Shown: positions 18,480 to 27,662 of the stretch, piece after piece
Layout of the letters: every line of letters begins with the position of its first letter
Numbering within the stretch: position 1 is the first letter of the stretch
Origin: Thermodesulfomicrobium sp. WS
Lineage (GTDB): Bacteria; Desulfobacterota; Desulfovibrionia; Desulfovibrionales; Desulfomicrobiaceae
Length of the DNA: 64,000 bases
Direction of reading: 5' to 3'
Assembly (NCBI RefSeq): GCF_027925145.1
Contig: NZ_AP027130.1
Coordinates: forward strand, 310,001 to 374,000
Made by a program: the position numbers and the translations under genes
Notes under the pieces: generated by a model
Seen by the model: the letters and a program-made list of their open reading frames with translations, nothing else
The model's database searches: none
Told to the model about the DNA's origin: nothing

Positions 18480-19930
18480 TTATGCGGATATCCCTTTGCG
18501 CGCCTTCCTTTTGGCATGCAAAATGGGCTCCGTATAGCCGTTGGGCTGGGACCTTCCCTCGAAAATCAAGTCTCTTGCCGCCTGAAAGGCAATACTGGCG
18601 GCAAAGTCCGGGCCCATGGGCCGGTAATTGGGATCATCCTGATTTTGACGGTCCACCACCGCGGCCATGCGCTCCAAGGTGGCCAGCACCTGCTCTGGGG
18701 TGCATAGACCATGGTGGAGCCAATTGGCCACATACTGGCTGGAGATGCGCAGCGTCGCCCGGTCTTCCATGAGGCCAGTGTCCGTGATGTCCGGCACCTT
18801 GGAGCAGCCGATCCCCTGATCGATCCAGCGCACCACGTAGCCGAGGATGCCTTGGCAATTGTTGTCCAGCTCGCGCTGGATCTCCTCGGGGGTGAGCGCA
18901 CGGTCCAAAAGGGGCAGGGTCAACAGGTCGTCCAAACTGGCCCTGGTCGTACCGGCAAGCGCGGCCTGGCGGGCAAAGACGTCCACCTCGTGGTAGTGCA
19001 TGGCATGCAGGGTGGCGGCGGTGGGGGAAGGCACCCAGGCGCAATTGGCCCCTGCCCAAGGATGGGACTTTTTGCTCTCCACCATCTGGCGCATCCGATC
19101 CGGCATGGCCCACATGCCCTTGCCAATCTGCGCCTTGCCGGAAAAGCCACAGGCAAGACCGATGTCCACATTCCAGTCTTCGTAGGCCAGCATCCAGCGT
19201 TGGCGCTTCATGGCCGCCTTGGGCACCATGGGACCGGCCTCCATGCTGGTGTGGATCTCATCGCCCGTGCGGTCCAAAAATCCGGTATTGATGAAGATGA
19301 TGCGGTCCTTGGCAGCGCGGATGCACTCCTTGAGATTGACGGAAGTGCGCCGCTCTTCGTCCATGACGCCGATCTTCATGGTCCGGGGCGCAAGCCCCAA
19401 AGCGTCTTCCACCTTCGCAAACAGTTCGCAGGCAAAGGCCACTTCTTCGGGACCGTGCATCTTGGGCTTGACCACGTAGACGCTCCCTGTGCGGCTGTTC
19501 CGAAACCGGCCGAGGCCTTTTTGATCGTGGATGGCGATCAGCCCCGTGACCATGGCATCGAGGATCCCTTCAAAGACCTCTTCTCCGTCCATAAGCACGG
19601 CGTCCGTGGTCATAAGATGTCCCACATTGCGCACCAAGAGCAGGCTGCGGCCCGGCAAGGTCACGGGGAATCCGTCCACCGCCGTATACGTACGGTCAGG
19701 ATTCGGCCGGCGCACCATGGTCTTTGCGCCTTTGACAAAAACGGCTTCCAAATCGCCGCGCACCAAGCCCAGCCAATGGCTGTAGGCCAGGGCCTTGTCT
19801 TCGCCGTCCACTGCGGCGATGGAGTCTTCAAAGTCCACGATGGTGGTGACCGCGACCTCGAGCACCACGTCCTTCACGCCTGCAGGATGCGCCGATGGGG
19901 TGCGAACGGTCGATATGCAGCTGGAAAGGA
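18480..19930 (-). pseudogene. glcB: Malate synthase G remnant, 5'-truncated and frameshifted
   Basis: About 470 codons match the C-terminal two thirds of malate synthase [23 protein letters not shown], then [36 protein letters not shown] (split) and [13 protein letters not shown] at the end. Just upstream, homology continues in another frame ([12 protein letters not shown]), so a frameshift lies near 19886-19891. Beyond about 19926 the homology stops where the ribosome site of divergent yjbQ begins. Roughly the first 245-250 residues of a normal ~720-residue enzyme are absent, including the N-terminal clasp and first barrel strand. Catalytic residues in the retained part look preserved, suggesting recent decay. 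Glyoxylate-dependent malate synthesis from this locus is unlikely. Confidence 0.8.
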
Positions 19931-19937
19931 GGCAATG

Positions 19938-20354
19938 ATGCGCAGCTACCGCAAAGAACTCTGGTTTCATGTGCCCACGCGCCGGGCGTTCATCAACATC
20001 ACGCAGGAGGTGGAGGTCTGTCTGCGGGAAAGCGGTATTCGGGAAGGCCTCGCGTTGGTGAACGCCATGCACATCACGGCATCGGTCTTCATCAACGATG
20101 ATGAAGCTGGGCTCCACCACGATTACGAAGCGTGGCTGGAGCGGCTCGCCCCCCATGAACCAGTGCACCAATACCGGCACAACGTGGGGGAAGACAATGC
20201 CGACGCCCACATGAAGCGCCAGATCATGGGGCGCGAGGTCGTGGTGGCGGTCACGGAAGGTCGGCTGGATTTGGGACCGTGGGAACAGATCTTTTACGGG
20301 GAATTCGACGGCCGCAGAAAAAAGCGTGTGCTGGTCAAAATCATCGGCGAGTGA
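19938..20354 (+). CDS. YjbQ / UPF0047 family protein
   Basis: The 138-residue protein starts [22 protein letters not shown]. It has the family hallmarks [32 protein letters not shown] (histidine-rich middle) and [21 protein letters not shown]0047 proteins are small trimers with a conserved metal-binding site. E. coli YjbQ has been reported to have low thiamine phosphate synthase activity, but the physiological role is unknown. Two consecutive ATGs exist (19935, 19938); the second is 5 nt from AGGAGG and is preferred. Its ribosome site marks the exact point where the malate synthase homology on the other strand ends. Confidence 0.88.
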   Translation: MRSYRKELWFHVPTRRAFINITQEVEVCLRESGIREGLALVNAMHITASVFINDDEAGLHHDYEAWLERLAPHEPVHQYRHNVGEDNADAHMKRQIMGREVVVAVTEGRLDLGPWEQIFYGEFDGRRKKRVLVKIIGE

Positions 20355-20358
20355 AGCG

Positions 20359-21021
20359 CTACGAGACTTCCATCCCATGCCGCCACGCCCACAGCGGTGT
20401 GGTGGCGGGTGTGGGCGAAAAATCGTGCAGGATGCCGCAGCACGGCCCGATGCCCGGCGGTACCAGCAGGGGCTTTGCGCCCCAAGGAAGCCTCAGAGAA
20501 GGGATGACCGAGGCCGAACGCAGGTGTCCTGCTGGATGGGCCAAGCGGAGGAGCCGGCGCAGCACCCACCAGGGTCCCGCCTGGGGTAAGGAAGGGGCAA
20601 AGGGCCTCGCGAGGGCCAGAGTATCCCCAAAGACCAGCATTACCCCGCTATGGGCCACGCGAACGGCCTCGGTGATGACGGCCTGACGATTTTTCGGGGT
20701 CATGGCAAAGAGCACGAGGGCGTAGTCCACGGCGTCTTCCTCCCAGGGGAGATGGTCTGGCTGCGCCAGATGGATATCCGCCGTCGTTCCCAGGGATTGC
20801 CGCGCTTCGGCCACAATTCTCGCACTGGGCGCCGCCAAGACAACATCAAAACCGCACGACCACAAAAAACGGCAATAGATCCCGGGGTCAGCGCCGATCA
20901 CCAGAAGACGCCGCCCCCGGCGTGGCCAGGAGGCCATCAAGGTCTCCATCAGCTGCTCAATAGCCCACGAAGTCGTCATGCCAGCCAAAGACGCGGGCCC
21001 GGTGATCCCTGCATCGCTCAA
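20359..21021 (-). CDS. Class I SAM-dependent methyltransferase, substrate unknown
   Basis: The 220-residue protein has a Methyltransf_11-like core: [20 protein letters not shown] (motif I variant with G-x-D-x-G), then a [19 protein letters not shown] strand (motif III/IV, split as DHLPWEEDA and YALVLFAM) and [26 protein letters not shown]. The DHLPW/DALV pattern is typical of enzymes such as UbiE/BioC-type small-molecule methyltransferases. It overlaps ilvD by 4 bp (21018-21021), so it is co-translated as the last gene of the nrdJ-ftsE-ftsX-ilvD group. I see nothing that fixes the substrate. Confidence 0.75.
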   Translation of the reverse strand: MSDAGITGPASLAGMTTSWAIEQLMETLMASWPRRGRRLLVIGADPGIYCRFLWSCGFDVVLAAPSARIVAEARQSLGTTADIHLAQPDHLPWEEDAVDYALVLFAMTPKNRQAVITEAVRVAHSGVMLVFGDTLALARPFAPSLPQAGPWWVLRRLLRLAHPAGHLRSASVIPSLRLPWGAKPLLVPPGIGPCCGILHDFSPTPATTPLWAWRHGMEVS

Positions 21022-22679
21022 TCGAACACTGCCCCTTGGGCCGCGGACGCCGCCAGCCGCGCATAGCGGCGCAGCACCGGCGAAGTAATTTCCTTTTGCA
21101 CCGGTTTCCAGGCGGCTTTGCGCCGGGCAAGTTCCGCTTCGTCCACCATCAGGTCCAAACGCCGGTTGGGAATATCGATGCCAATGGTATCGCCGTCCTG
21201 CACCAGGGCGATGGGCCCTGCCTCCGCTGCCTCCGGGCTCACATGGCCGATGGCCGCCCCGCGGGTGCCGCCGCTAAAACGGCCGTCGGTAATGAGGGCC
21301 ACGCTCTCGCCAAGGCCCATACCCGAGATGGCCGAAGTGGGGGTGAGCATCTCCCGCATGCCTGGGCCGCCTTTGGGGCCTTCGTAGCGGATGACCACCA
21401 CGTCCCCCGGCTGGATGGCGCCGCCCAAAATCGCCGTCACTGCGGCTTCCTCACCGTCGAACACCCGGGCGCGGGCCTCTCGCTGGAGCATCTCGGCAGC
21501 CACGGCCGATTGCTTTACCACAGCCCCATCCGGGGCAAGGCTTCCGCGCAAAATGGCGATACCGCCCTCAGGCGAATACGGATCCGCAGCCGGCCGGATG
21601 ACATCGGTACGCAGCACCCGGACACCAGCGAGATTTTCTCCCAGGGTCTTTCCCGTGACCGTGGGCACGGAAAGATCGAGGATACCGAGGCCGGCAAGTT
21701 CGCTCATGACCGCAGGGATGCCTCCTGCTTCGTGCAGATCTTCGATGTGCTGGGATCCTGCAGGAGAAAGGCGGCACAAGTTGGGGGTGACACGGCTGAT
21801 GGCATCGAAGAAATCGAGGTCGAGGCGCAGTCCTGCCTCCCGGAACACTGCAGGCAAGTGGAGCACGGTATTGGTGGAACACCCCAAGGCCATGTCCACA
21901 GTGACCGCGTTTTTGAGGCTCTTTTCCGTGATGATGTCCCGTGGCCGCACCTCTTGGCGCACCAGATCCATCACCCGTATACCCGCCTCTTTGGCCAGGC
22001 GCAGCCGGGCGCTGGTGGCAGCCGGGATGGTCCCGTTGCCCGGCAAGGCGACCCCCAAGGCCTCGCACAAGCAGTTCATGGAATTGGCCGTAAACATGCC
22101 GGCGCACGAACCACAGCCCGGGCAGGCGCATTGGGCGAGCTCTTCCAGTTCGGCCTCGGTCATGGCACCGGAGCGCACCTTGCCCACGCCTTCGAACACC
22201 GTGATGAGATCCACCGCAGCGCCGCCATGGCGTCCGGCATACATGGGACCACCGCTGACCATGATGCTTGGGATATTGAGGCGGGCCATGGCCATGAGCA
22301 TGCCGGGAACGACTTTGTCGCAATTGGGGATGAACACCAACCCGTCAAACGGGAGCGCCACGGCACAGATTTCAATGCTATCGGCAATGAGTTCCCGGCT
22401 GGGCAAGCTCATGCGCATGCCGGCGTGGTTCATGGCAAGCCCATCGCAGACACCGATGACCGGAAATTCCATGGGAACTCCACCCGCCATACGTACCCCG
22501 TCTTTGACTGCCTGCGCGATGGTATGAAGATGCATATGCCCGGGAACAATCTCATTGGCGGAATTGACGACACCAATGAGCGGCCGCCCCATTTCTTCTT
22601 GGGTGAGTCCAAGAGCATACAGAAGAGATCGATGTGGCGCTTTTTCGAGTCCAGAAGTCATCACCGAGCTGCGACGCAT
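21018..22679 (-). CDS. ilvD: Dihydroxy-acid dehydratase
   Basis: IlvD/Edd family, 553 residues from ATG 22679 ([10 protein letters not shown]). Fe-S and metal motifs are [33 protein letters not shown] (split by family as [10 protein letters not shown]) and [12 protein letters not shown]. The C-terminal [14 protein letters not shown] motif is typical. The enzyme dehydrates 2,3-dihydroxy-isovalerate and -methylvalerate in branched-chain amino acid and pantothenate synthesis. A TTG in frame at 22691 is a less likely start. It lies 15 bp after ftsX and overlaps the methyltransferase. Confidence 0.96.
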   Translation of the reverse strand: MRRSSVMTSGLEKAPHRSLLYALGLTQEEMGRPLIGVVNSANEIVPGHMHLHTIAQAVKDGVRMAGGVPMEFPVIGVCDGLAMNHAGMRMSLPSRELIADSIEICAVALPFDGLVFIPNCDKVVPGMLMAMARLNIPSIMVSGGPMYAGRHGGAAVDLITVFEGVGKVRSGAMTEAELEELAQCACPGCGSCAGMFTANSMNCLCEALGVALPGNGTIPAATSARLRLAKEAGIRVMDLVRQEVRPRDIITEKSLKNAVTVDMALGCSTNTVLHLPAVFREAGLRLDLDFFDAISRVTPNLCRLSPAGSQHIEDLHEAGGIPAVMSELAGLGILDLSVPTVTGKTLGENLAGVRVLRTDVIRPAADPYSPEGGIAILRGSLAPDGAVVKQSAVAAEMLQREARARVFDGEEAAVTAILGGAIQPGDVVVIRYEGPKGGPGMREMLTPTSAISGMGLGESVALITDGRFSGGTRGAAIGHVSPEAAEAGPIALVQDGDTIGIDIPNRRLDLMVDEAELARRKAAWKPVQKEITSPVLRRYARLAASAAQGAVFD

Positions 22680-22694
22680 AACCAACCCCAATTT

Positions 22695-23552
22695 TTAAAA
22701 TTGACGAAAAGATAAACACGAACCGAGCATAGAAAAAAGCGTTACTGTTCCAATACACATGAAAATATACGATTGTGGAAGAAAAGAAAACGCAAAAAGC
22801 GTTCCTTGAAGCATATTTTGAAGATAGTTATGGATACCATAAAGCATAGCAAGAGCCAAAAGACTCGCCAAAATCCCTTGGGTGGCTGCACTCACCACGA
22901 GGGGAACACGCATGAAAAAAGGGCTTGCGCCGATGAGACTCAAAATCTCCAGTTCTTCTCGTTTCGCTGCAATGGTGACCCGTACCGCAACGCCGCTCGC
23001 AAGGGCAATCAACGTCAAAAGCACTGCGGCAACAGGAATGAAGAGACGTTTGCTCCAGGCAAACCACGATGCTGCGCCGTCCACCCGCAGGGGATCATAA
23101 TGGACCTGTTCGACACCAGGAAGCGCAAGCAAACGATCATGCATGGCATGCATCCATGCCCTCGGGTCCACTTCCGGTATGCGGGCATAGACCAACGCGG
23201 TATAGGGGAGAGTTGTCTCCAGAGAAAGATTCTCTTCAATGGAAAATCGATCTTTGAGCTTGTTCAGCGCGTCCAGTGGTGTGAACGTCTCCAAGGAAAT
23301 GACGCCGGGCATCTCGCCAATGGCACTCCAATGCTGAAAAACGGCCTCTTTGGGTGCATCGGGTTTCCAGTAGATTTGAAAAACAACTTCACCTTGAGAT
23401 GCTTTAATATTTCTGTCGAGATTATAAATAACAAAAAGAAAGGCACTTCCCAAAAAAATAACCACCGTCAGCGAAAGCACGGTTGTCGCCAAGGAAAGCG
23501 GAGTCCGAAAAAGATCACGCACTCCTTGGGAAATGAGACGAAAAGGCATCAT
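22695..23552 (-). CDS. ftsX: FtsX-like cell-division permease
   Basis: The 285-residue protein has one N-terminal TM helix (LATTVLSLTVVIFLGSAFLF), an extracytoplasmic domain of about 130 residues, and three C-terminal TM helices. The KREELEILSLIGASPFFMRVPL segment is the FtsX coupling-helix region. With FtsE it forms a non-transporting ABC complex that activates septal peptidoglycan amidases. The ATG overlaps the ftsE stop (ATGA). Codons in parts of this gene (for example 22690-22900 and 23380-23470) are clearly more AT-rich than in neighbouring ilvD, which is partly explained by membrane-residue codons. Confidence 0.9.
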   Translation of the reverse strand: MMPFRLISQGVRDLFRTPLSLATTVLSLTVVIFLGSAFLFVIYNLDRNIKASQGEVVFQIYWKPDAPKEAVFQHWSAIGEMPGVISLETFTPLDALNKLKDRFSIEENLSLETTLPYTALVYARIPEVDPRAWMHAMHDRLLALPGVEQVHYDPLRVDGAASWFAWSKRLFIPVAAVLLTLIALASGVAVRVTIAAKREELEILSLIGASPFFMRVPLVVSAATQGILASLLALAMLYGIHNYLQNMLQGTLFAFSFLPQSYIFMCIGTVTLFSMLGSCLSFRQF

Positions 23553-24199
23553 ACGATTCGGCCCTCCTGAATATTCAGGACGCGCGCTTCCGGGACACGT
23601 GCAACCATTTCCGGATTATGGGTTGCCAGAAGTACTGTTGTTCCAAATCGATTGAATTGCCGAAAGACATCCATCATGCGCAAAGCAAGGGTACGATCGA
23701 GATTCCCCGTGGGTTCATCGGCCAGAAGCACTTTCGGTTTGACCACAATGGCGCGCGCCACGGCAACCCGTTGCTGCTCACCGCCGGAAAGCTCTTCGCA
23801 GTGCACATGGATTTTCTCTTCCAGATGCAGGCTTCGTAATACCACCGCCACCCGCTTCTGGATGATATCTTGTGCAGTCCCCCGAACAAACAAAGGCAGT
23901 GCAACATTATCAAAGACCGTACGATGAGGGAGTATTTTGAAATCTTGGAAGACGACGCTGACCATGCGGCGCAAAAGGTGTCGGTTCCATGAGGATATTT
24001 TGCGGAGTTCCAATCCTGCCACCGAGGCCCTTCCCCGAGTCAGCGGCAGGGCACCATGAAGGATGCGCAGCAGCGTCGTTTTTCCAGATCCCGATGGCCC
24101 CATGAGAAACGCAAATTCCCCTTGTCCTAAGGTAAAGGAAACGTCTTGGAGCACCATATGGGCGCCAAAGGCAAAGGAGAGATGAGCAACATCGATCAT
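23549..24199 (-). CDS. ftsE: FtsE cell-division ATP-binding protein
   Basis: This ABC ATPase has 216 residues from ATG 24199 (MIDVAHLSFAFG). Walker A is GPSGSGKTTLLRILHG. The Q-loop region VFQDFKILPHRTVFDNV is the FtsE-specific version of this segment. The signature is ELSGGEQQRVAVARAI, Walker B is VLLADEPTGNLD, and the H-loop is LLATHNPEM. It partners FtsX. An upstream in-frame ATG at 24238 would overlap nrdJ by 23 bp; the homology starts at MIDV, so 24199 is preferred although its ribosome site is weak. Confidence 0.92.
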   Translation of the reverse strand: MIDVAHLSFAFGAHMVLQDVSFTLGQGEFAFLMGPSGSGKTTLLRILHGALPLTRGRASVAGLELRKISSWNRHLLRRMVSVVFQDFKILPHRTVFDNVALPLFVRGTAQDIIQKRVAVVLRSLHLEEKIHVHCEELSGGEQQRVAVARAIVVKPKVLLADEPTGNLDRTLALRMMDVFRQFNRFGTTVLLATHNPEMVARVPEARVLNIQEGRIV

Positions 24200-24215
24200 G
24201 GGAAGCCAACTGCAA

Positions 24216-26459
24216 TCATCCGCAGCGGGTAAATCCACATGCTGCGCACAAGAAGCAGCCCTCTTGGAATGTCAATTCTCGTCCACAATCCGGACAAATG
24301 GGTTTCACCAGCGTCGTCCTCGATTGCGGGATATTTTCCCCGCCCAGGTAGTGCTGGGCCAATACCCAGGCAACGGCATCGGGAATGGAGAGAAGCATGC
24401 CTTTTTTCTGGAATACCGGATGCTCGCCGCCGATGCCTTTGAGCTGCTTGACGATCTCGCGCACGTGGATGCCTGAACGCAGCGCCAAGGACACCAAGCG
24501 GCCGATGGCTTCCGCCTTGGCGGTGATGGAGCGGCCAGAACGGCCGATGGTGGCAAAGACTTCAAAGGGACGACCGTCGATCTCGTTGACGGTGAGATAG
24601 AGATCTCCCAAGCCAGTCTTTACCTTTTGGGTGAATCCATACACGATATCCGGCCGCTCCATGGGGGTGCACTCCCCCAGAGCTTTGGGCTTGTCTTCTT
24701 TGTTGGTAGGGCCGTCTCCAGTACAGAGCACTTGGCTTGCCTTGCAGCCGTCGCGGTACACGGTCACCCCTTTGCAACCTTCCTCGTAGGCCAACATATA
24801 GATGGTGCGGATGTCTTCTTCCGTGGCACTATTGGGGAGGTTGACCGTCTTGGAGACGGCATTGTCCGTATGGCGCTGGAAAGCGGCCTGCATCTTCAAA
24901 TGCCATACAGGCTCGATATCCATTGCCGTCACAAAGACCTGGCGCACCGATTCCGGGAGAAAGGAAAGTCCCTGGACCGAACCCGTGGCAAGCACATGCT
25001 CCACAACGGCCTGCTCATCGACTCCATCCACTTCCCGGAGGGCTTCAAGGAAATAGGGATTGATCTCGCGCAGTTTTTCCCCTTCCATGACTTGGCGCAC
25101 AAAAGCCAGGGCGAAGAGTGGCTCGATACCCGAAGAACATCCCGCTAAGATGGAGAGTGTGCCTGTGGGCGCAATGGTGGTCGTGGTGGCGTTACGGTAC
25201 GGGCCTTCCCCACGGGCGGCATAGACCGAAGTAGTGTAAGCAGGAAATGGCCCGCGCTCTTCGGCCAGCATTGCGGAAGCCGTTTTGCTCTCGCGCTGGA
25301 TGAACGCCATGACCTCTTCGGCAAGCTCCAGTGCTTGAGGAGAATCATAGGGAATGCGCAGTTGAAAGAGCATGTCCGCCCATCCCATGACTCCAAGACC
25401 GATCTTGCGGTTGCGCTCAACAGTTTCGGTAATGCGGGCAAGGGGATACTGCGACGCATCGATAACATTGTCGAGAAAGCGCACGGCAAGATGGATCGTC
25501 TCCCGGAGCTTTTGCCATTGAATCGGGGTGTCCTGTTCATGGTCCACGAATTGTGCAAGATTGATGGATCCAAGATTACACGCCTCGTACGGAAGGAGCG
25601 GCTGCTCGCCGCACGGATTGGTGCTTTCGATCTCCCCTTGGTCGGGGGTGGGGTTGTCTCGGTTGATGCGATCAATGAAGATGATGCCTGGATCTCCGCT
25701 CTCCCAGGCCTTGCGCACCAAGAGATCGAACACTTCCCGGGCCTTCAAGGTGCGGACGATATTGCCGGTGTGCGGGGCAATGAGAGGATATTCCTCGTCG
25801 CGCTCCACCGCCTGCATGAAGGCTTCGGTGAGGGCAACGGAAAGATTGAAATTGTTGAGTTCGCCGTCTTTTTCCTTGGCGCGGATGAAGTCCAGGATAT
25901 CCGGATGGTCCACCCGCAAAATCCCCATATTGGCCCCGCGCCGGGTGCCTCCCTGCTTCACCTGCTCGGTGGCGGTGTTGAAAATCTTGAGAAAGGAAAG
26001 CGGCCCCGAGGCAATGCCTCCGGTGGATCCCACCCGACTTTTGTGCGGCCGCAGCCGAGAAAAGGAAAATCCCGTACCACCGCCGGATTTGTGGATGAGG
26101 GCGGCGTGTTTCACGGCATCGAAGATTTCCTCCATGGAGTCGCCCACGGGGAGCACGAAGCAGGCGGCCAGCTGCCCCAGCTCGGTGCCGGCGTTCATCA
26201 GGGTCGGAGAATTGGGAAGAAATATCCGGTGCACCATCAGGTCGTAAAAGACCCGGGCCAGTTCGGGTGCTTTCCAGGGCGATTTCGGATAGCGGGTTTC
26301 CACGTGGGCAATGGACGAAGCCACGCGCCAGAAAAGTTCCTGCGGAGTTTCCGTGGGTTTTCCTTGAAGATCTTTGCGAAGGTAGCGCTTGGTGAGTACG
26401 AGCTCGGCGTTGGCGCAGAGGTGCACCGGCGGCAGATCCGAAGGCATGGGAATGGACAT
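24216..26459 (-). CDS. nrdJ: Adenosylcobalamin-dependent (class II) ribonucleoside-diphosphate reductase
   Basis: This is the class II enzyme, 747 residues. Visible motifs are FLPNSPTLMNAGT, AACFVLPVGDSM, the finger-loop region STNPCGEQPLLPYEACNLGS (Cys and Glu radical chemistry), ATTTTIAPTGTLSILAGCSSG and the C-terminal cysteine-rich CPDCGRELTFQEGCFLCAAC (zinc-ribbon/redox cysteines). It makes deoxynucleotides without oxygen using a cobalamin-derived thiyl radical. No nrdA/B or nrdD is in the window. A GAGGTGA ribosome site precedes the ATG. It heads a minus-strand group with ftsE and ftsX. No cobalamin riboswitch or NrdR box was recognised upstream. Confidence 0.95.
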   Translation of the reverse strand: MSIPMPSDLPPVHLCANAELVLTKRYLRKDLQGKPTETPQELFWRVASSIAHVETRYPKSPWKAPELARVFYDLMVHRIFLPNSPTLMNAGTELGQLAACFVLPVGDSMEEIFDAVKHAALIHKSGGGTGFSFSRLRPHKSRVGSTGGIASGPLSFLKIFNTATEQVKQGGTRRGANMGILRVDHPDILDFIRAKEKDGELNNFNLSVALTEAFMQAVERDEEYPLIAPHTGNIVRTLKAREVFDLLVRKAWESGDPGIIFIDRINRDNPTPDQGEIESTNPCGEQPLLPYEACNLGSINLAQFVDHEQDTPIQWQKLRETIHLAVRFLDNVIDASQYPLARITETVERNRKIGLGVMGWADMLFQLRIPYDSPQALELAEEVMAFIQRESKTASAMLAEERGPFPAYTTSVYAARGEGPYRNATTTTIAPTGTLSILAGCSSGIEPLFALAFVRQVMEGEKLREINPYFLEALREVDGVDEQAVVEHVLATGSVQGLSFLPESVRQVFVTAMDIEPVWHLKMQAAFQRHTDNAVSKTVNLPNSATEEDIRTIYMLAYEEGCKGVTVYRDGCKASQVLCTGDGPTNKEDKPKALGECTPMERPDIVYGFTQKVKTGLGDLYLTVNEIDGRPFEVFATIGRSGRSITAKAEAIGRLVSLALRSGIHVREIVKQLKGIGGEHPVFQKKGMLLSIPDAVAWVLAQHYLGGENIPQSRTTLVKPICPDCGRELTFQEGCFLCAACGFTRCG

Positions 26460-26888
26460 TTTGGATCACCTCAAAAGAAGGAAACGTGGAGACGAAGTGT
26501 CCCCCTGTGTAGCCTACCGCCGGGGGAACCGCAATGTGCTCTTCGTTAGGAGGATCTGGAAACAAGAACGCCAACTGTTTGGAAAAGAGAAAAGGTTGTG
26601 GAAAAAAGTAGGGGATGTTTCTCTGTTCTTTTTGATAATATTTATTTGAATTTATTTAATAAATTATGAGACGCTCACCAACATGCCAGCCAACACGAGA
26701 GACACCGCGGAAGATGAGAGGCTGTCCGGGAACCAGTGAAGCACAATTGCCACGCCTTTGTTCCACAGCTGTTCTTTGGGGAAGCGGTCTTGGTCCTCCT
26801 CAGACGGTATGGTCGAGGTGTTTCCAAGGATGACAGAGGGGCATGCCTTTGCTAGGCAGCGATCGCCATATGTATCAGGAGGCCTCAT
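26460..26888. other. 429-bp divergent intergenic region (nrdJ / MoaB-like)
   Basis: No convincing gene here. Minus-strand leader of nrdJ: TCCCCC (26500-26505) can pair with GGGGGA (26522-26527), a possible leader hairpin. 26560-26680 is strikingly AT-rich for this genome and contains a perfect 17-bp palindrome, AATTTATT-T-AATAAATT (26649-26665), probably promoter or operator DNA. From 26670 to 26870 the composition returns to average. A minus-strand frame ending near 26664 encodes a hydrophobic tail but lacks a plausible start. AGGAGG at 26877-26882 serves the next plus-strand gene. Confidence 0.5.
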
Positions 26889-27662
26889 ATGCATCTCGTT
26901 GCCAATCGTCTCTCGAGTACGAATTTTTGGGCCTGGGTGGCGGTACCGGGATCGGAAGCGCCCCTGCCCTGTCCGGTGCGTATCGAAGAAGCGCCGCGGC
27001 GTTTGCGCGTCGGCGATGTGTGTACCGTGCGCAACACCCAAGTGGTGGTCGACGCCGTGAGCATCTGTCCGGACACCCAAGGAATGCTCCACCAATTGGT
27101 GGCATGTCGGATCACCTCGGGAAGGCTTGCCCAGGGGGCTTCCACCGTGGAGCTGGCGCGGCCTGGTCTGGCAGTGGCTGTGGTCACCTTGAGCGATAAG
27201 GGGTCTCGTGGAGAACGGGAAGATACCAGCGGGCCTGCGGTCTTGGAGCTGCTTCAGGAGTCCCTTTCCGTGACCACCCATGCCATGGTGGTCATCCCTG
27301 ATGATGCCCCGACGCTCAAGCGCTATCTCATGGACCTCTGCTTGGTGCAGGGATACGATCTCGTCGTCACCAGCGGCGGCACTGGCGTGGCCCCGCGGGA
27401 CATCACCCCAGAGGTGACCCTGGCGGCTATCGAGCGACGTTTGCCCGGGCTCGAAACCGCCATGATGCTCACTGCCCTGCAAAAAACCCCCCATGCCGCC
27501 ATTTCCCGGGCAGTGGCAGGCACTTTGGGGGAAAGTATCGTCCTCAATCTCCCCGGAAGTCCCAAGGCTGTCCGAGAAAATTTGGCTGCAGTGCTTGCCG
27601 CTTTGCCCCACGCCATCGCCAAGCTCCAGGGAGATGACTCCGACTGTGGTTCCCACCATTGA
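26889..27662 (+). CDS. MogA/MoaB-family molybdenum cofactor protein with N-terminal extension
   Basis: The 257-residue protein is preceded by AGGAGG 6 nt before the ATG. Residues ~95-255 are a MogA/MoaB domain: VAVVTLSDKGSRGEREDTSG, then VVIPDDAPTLKRYL, the pterin/MPT-binding VVTSGGTGVAPRDITPE and LPGSPKAVRENL at the end. This domain adenylates molybdopterin. The first ~95 residues (VRIEEAPRRLRVGDVCTVRN and a beta-rich stretch) are not part of MoaB and resemble a reduced MOSC-like half; that is a guess. Molybdenum/tungsten enzymes such as formate dehydrogenases would be the clients. It overlaps the following kinase by 29 bp. Confidence 0.85.
   Translation: MHLVANRLSSTNFWAWVAVPGSEAPLPCPVRIEEAPRRLRVGDVCTVRNTQVVVDAVSICPDTQGMLHQLVACRITSGRLAQGASTVELARPGLAVAVVTLSDKGSRGEREDTSGPAVLELLQESLSVTTHAMVVIPDDAPTLKRYLMDLCLVQGYDLVVTSGGTGVAPRDITPEVTLAAIERRLPGLETAMMLTALQKTPHAAISRAVAGTLGESIVLNLPGSPKAVRENLAAVLAALPHAIAKLQGDDSDCGSHH

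Noticed and set aside
26460-26640. Cobalamin riboswitch or NrdR box upstream of nrdJ
   Set aside because: No B12-box or NrdR-type repeat seen; only a small hairpin and an AT-rich palindrome.
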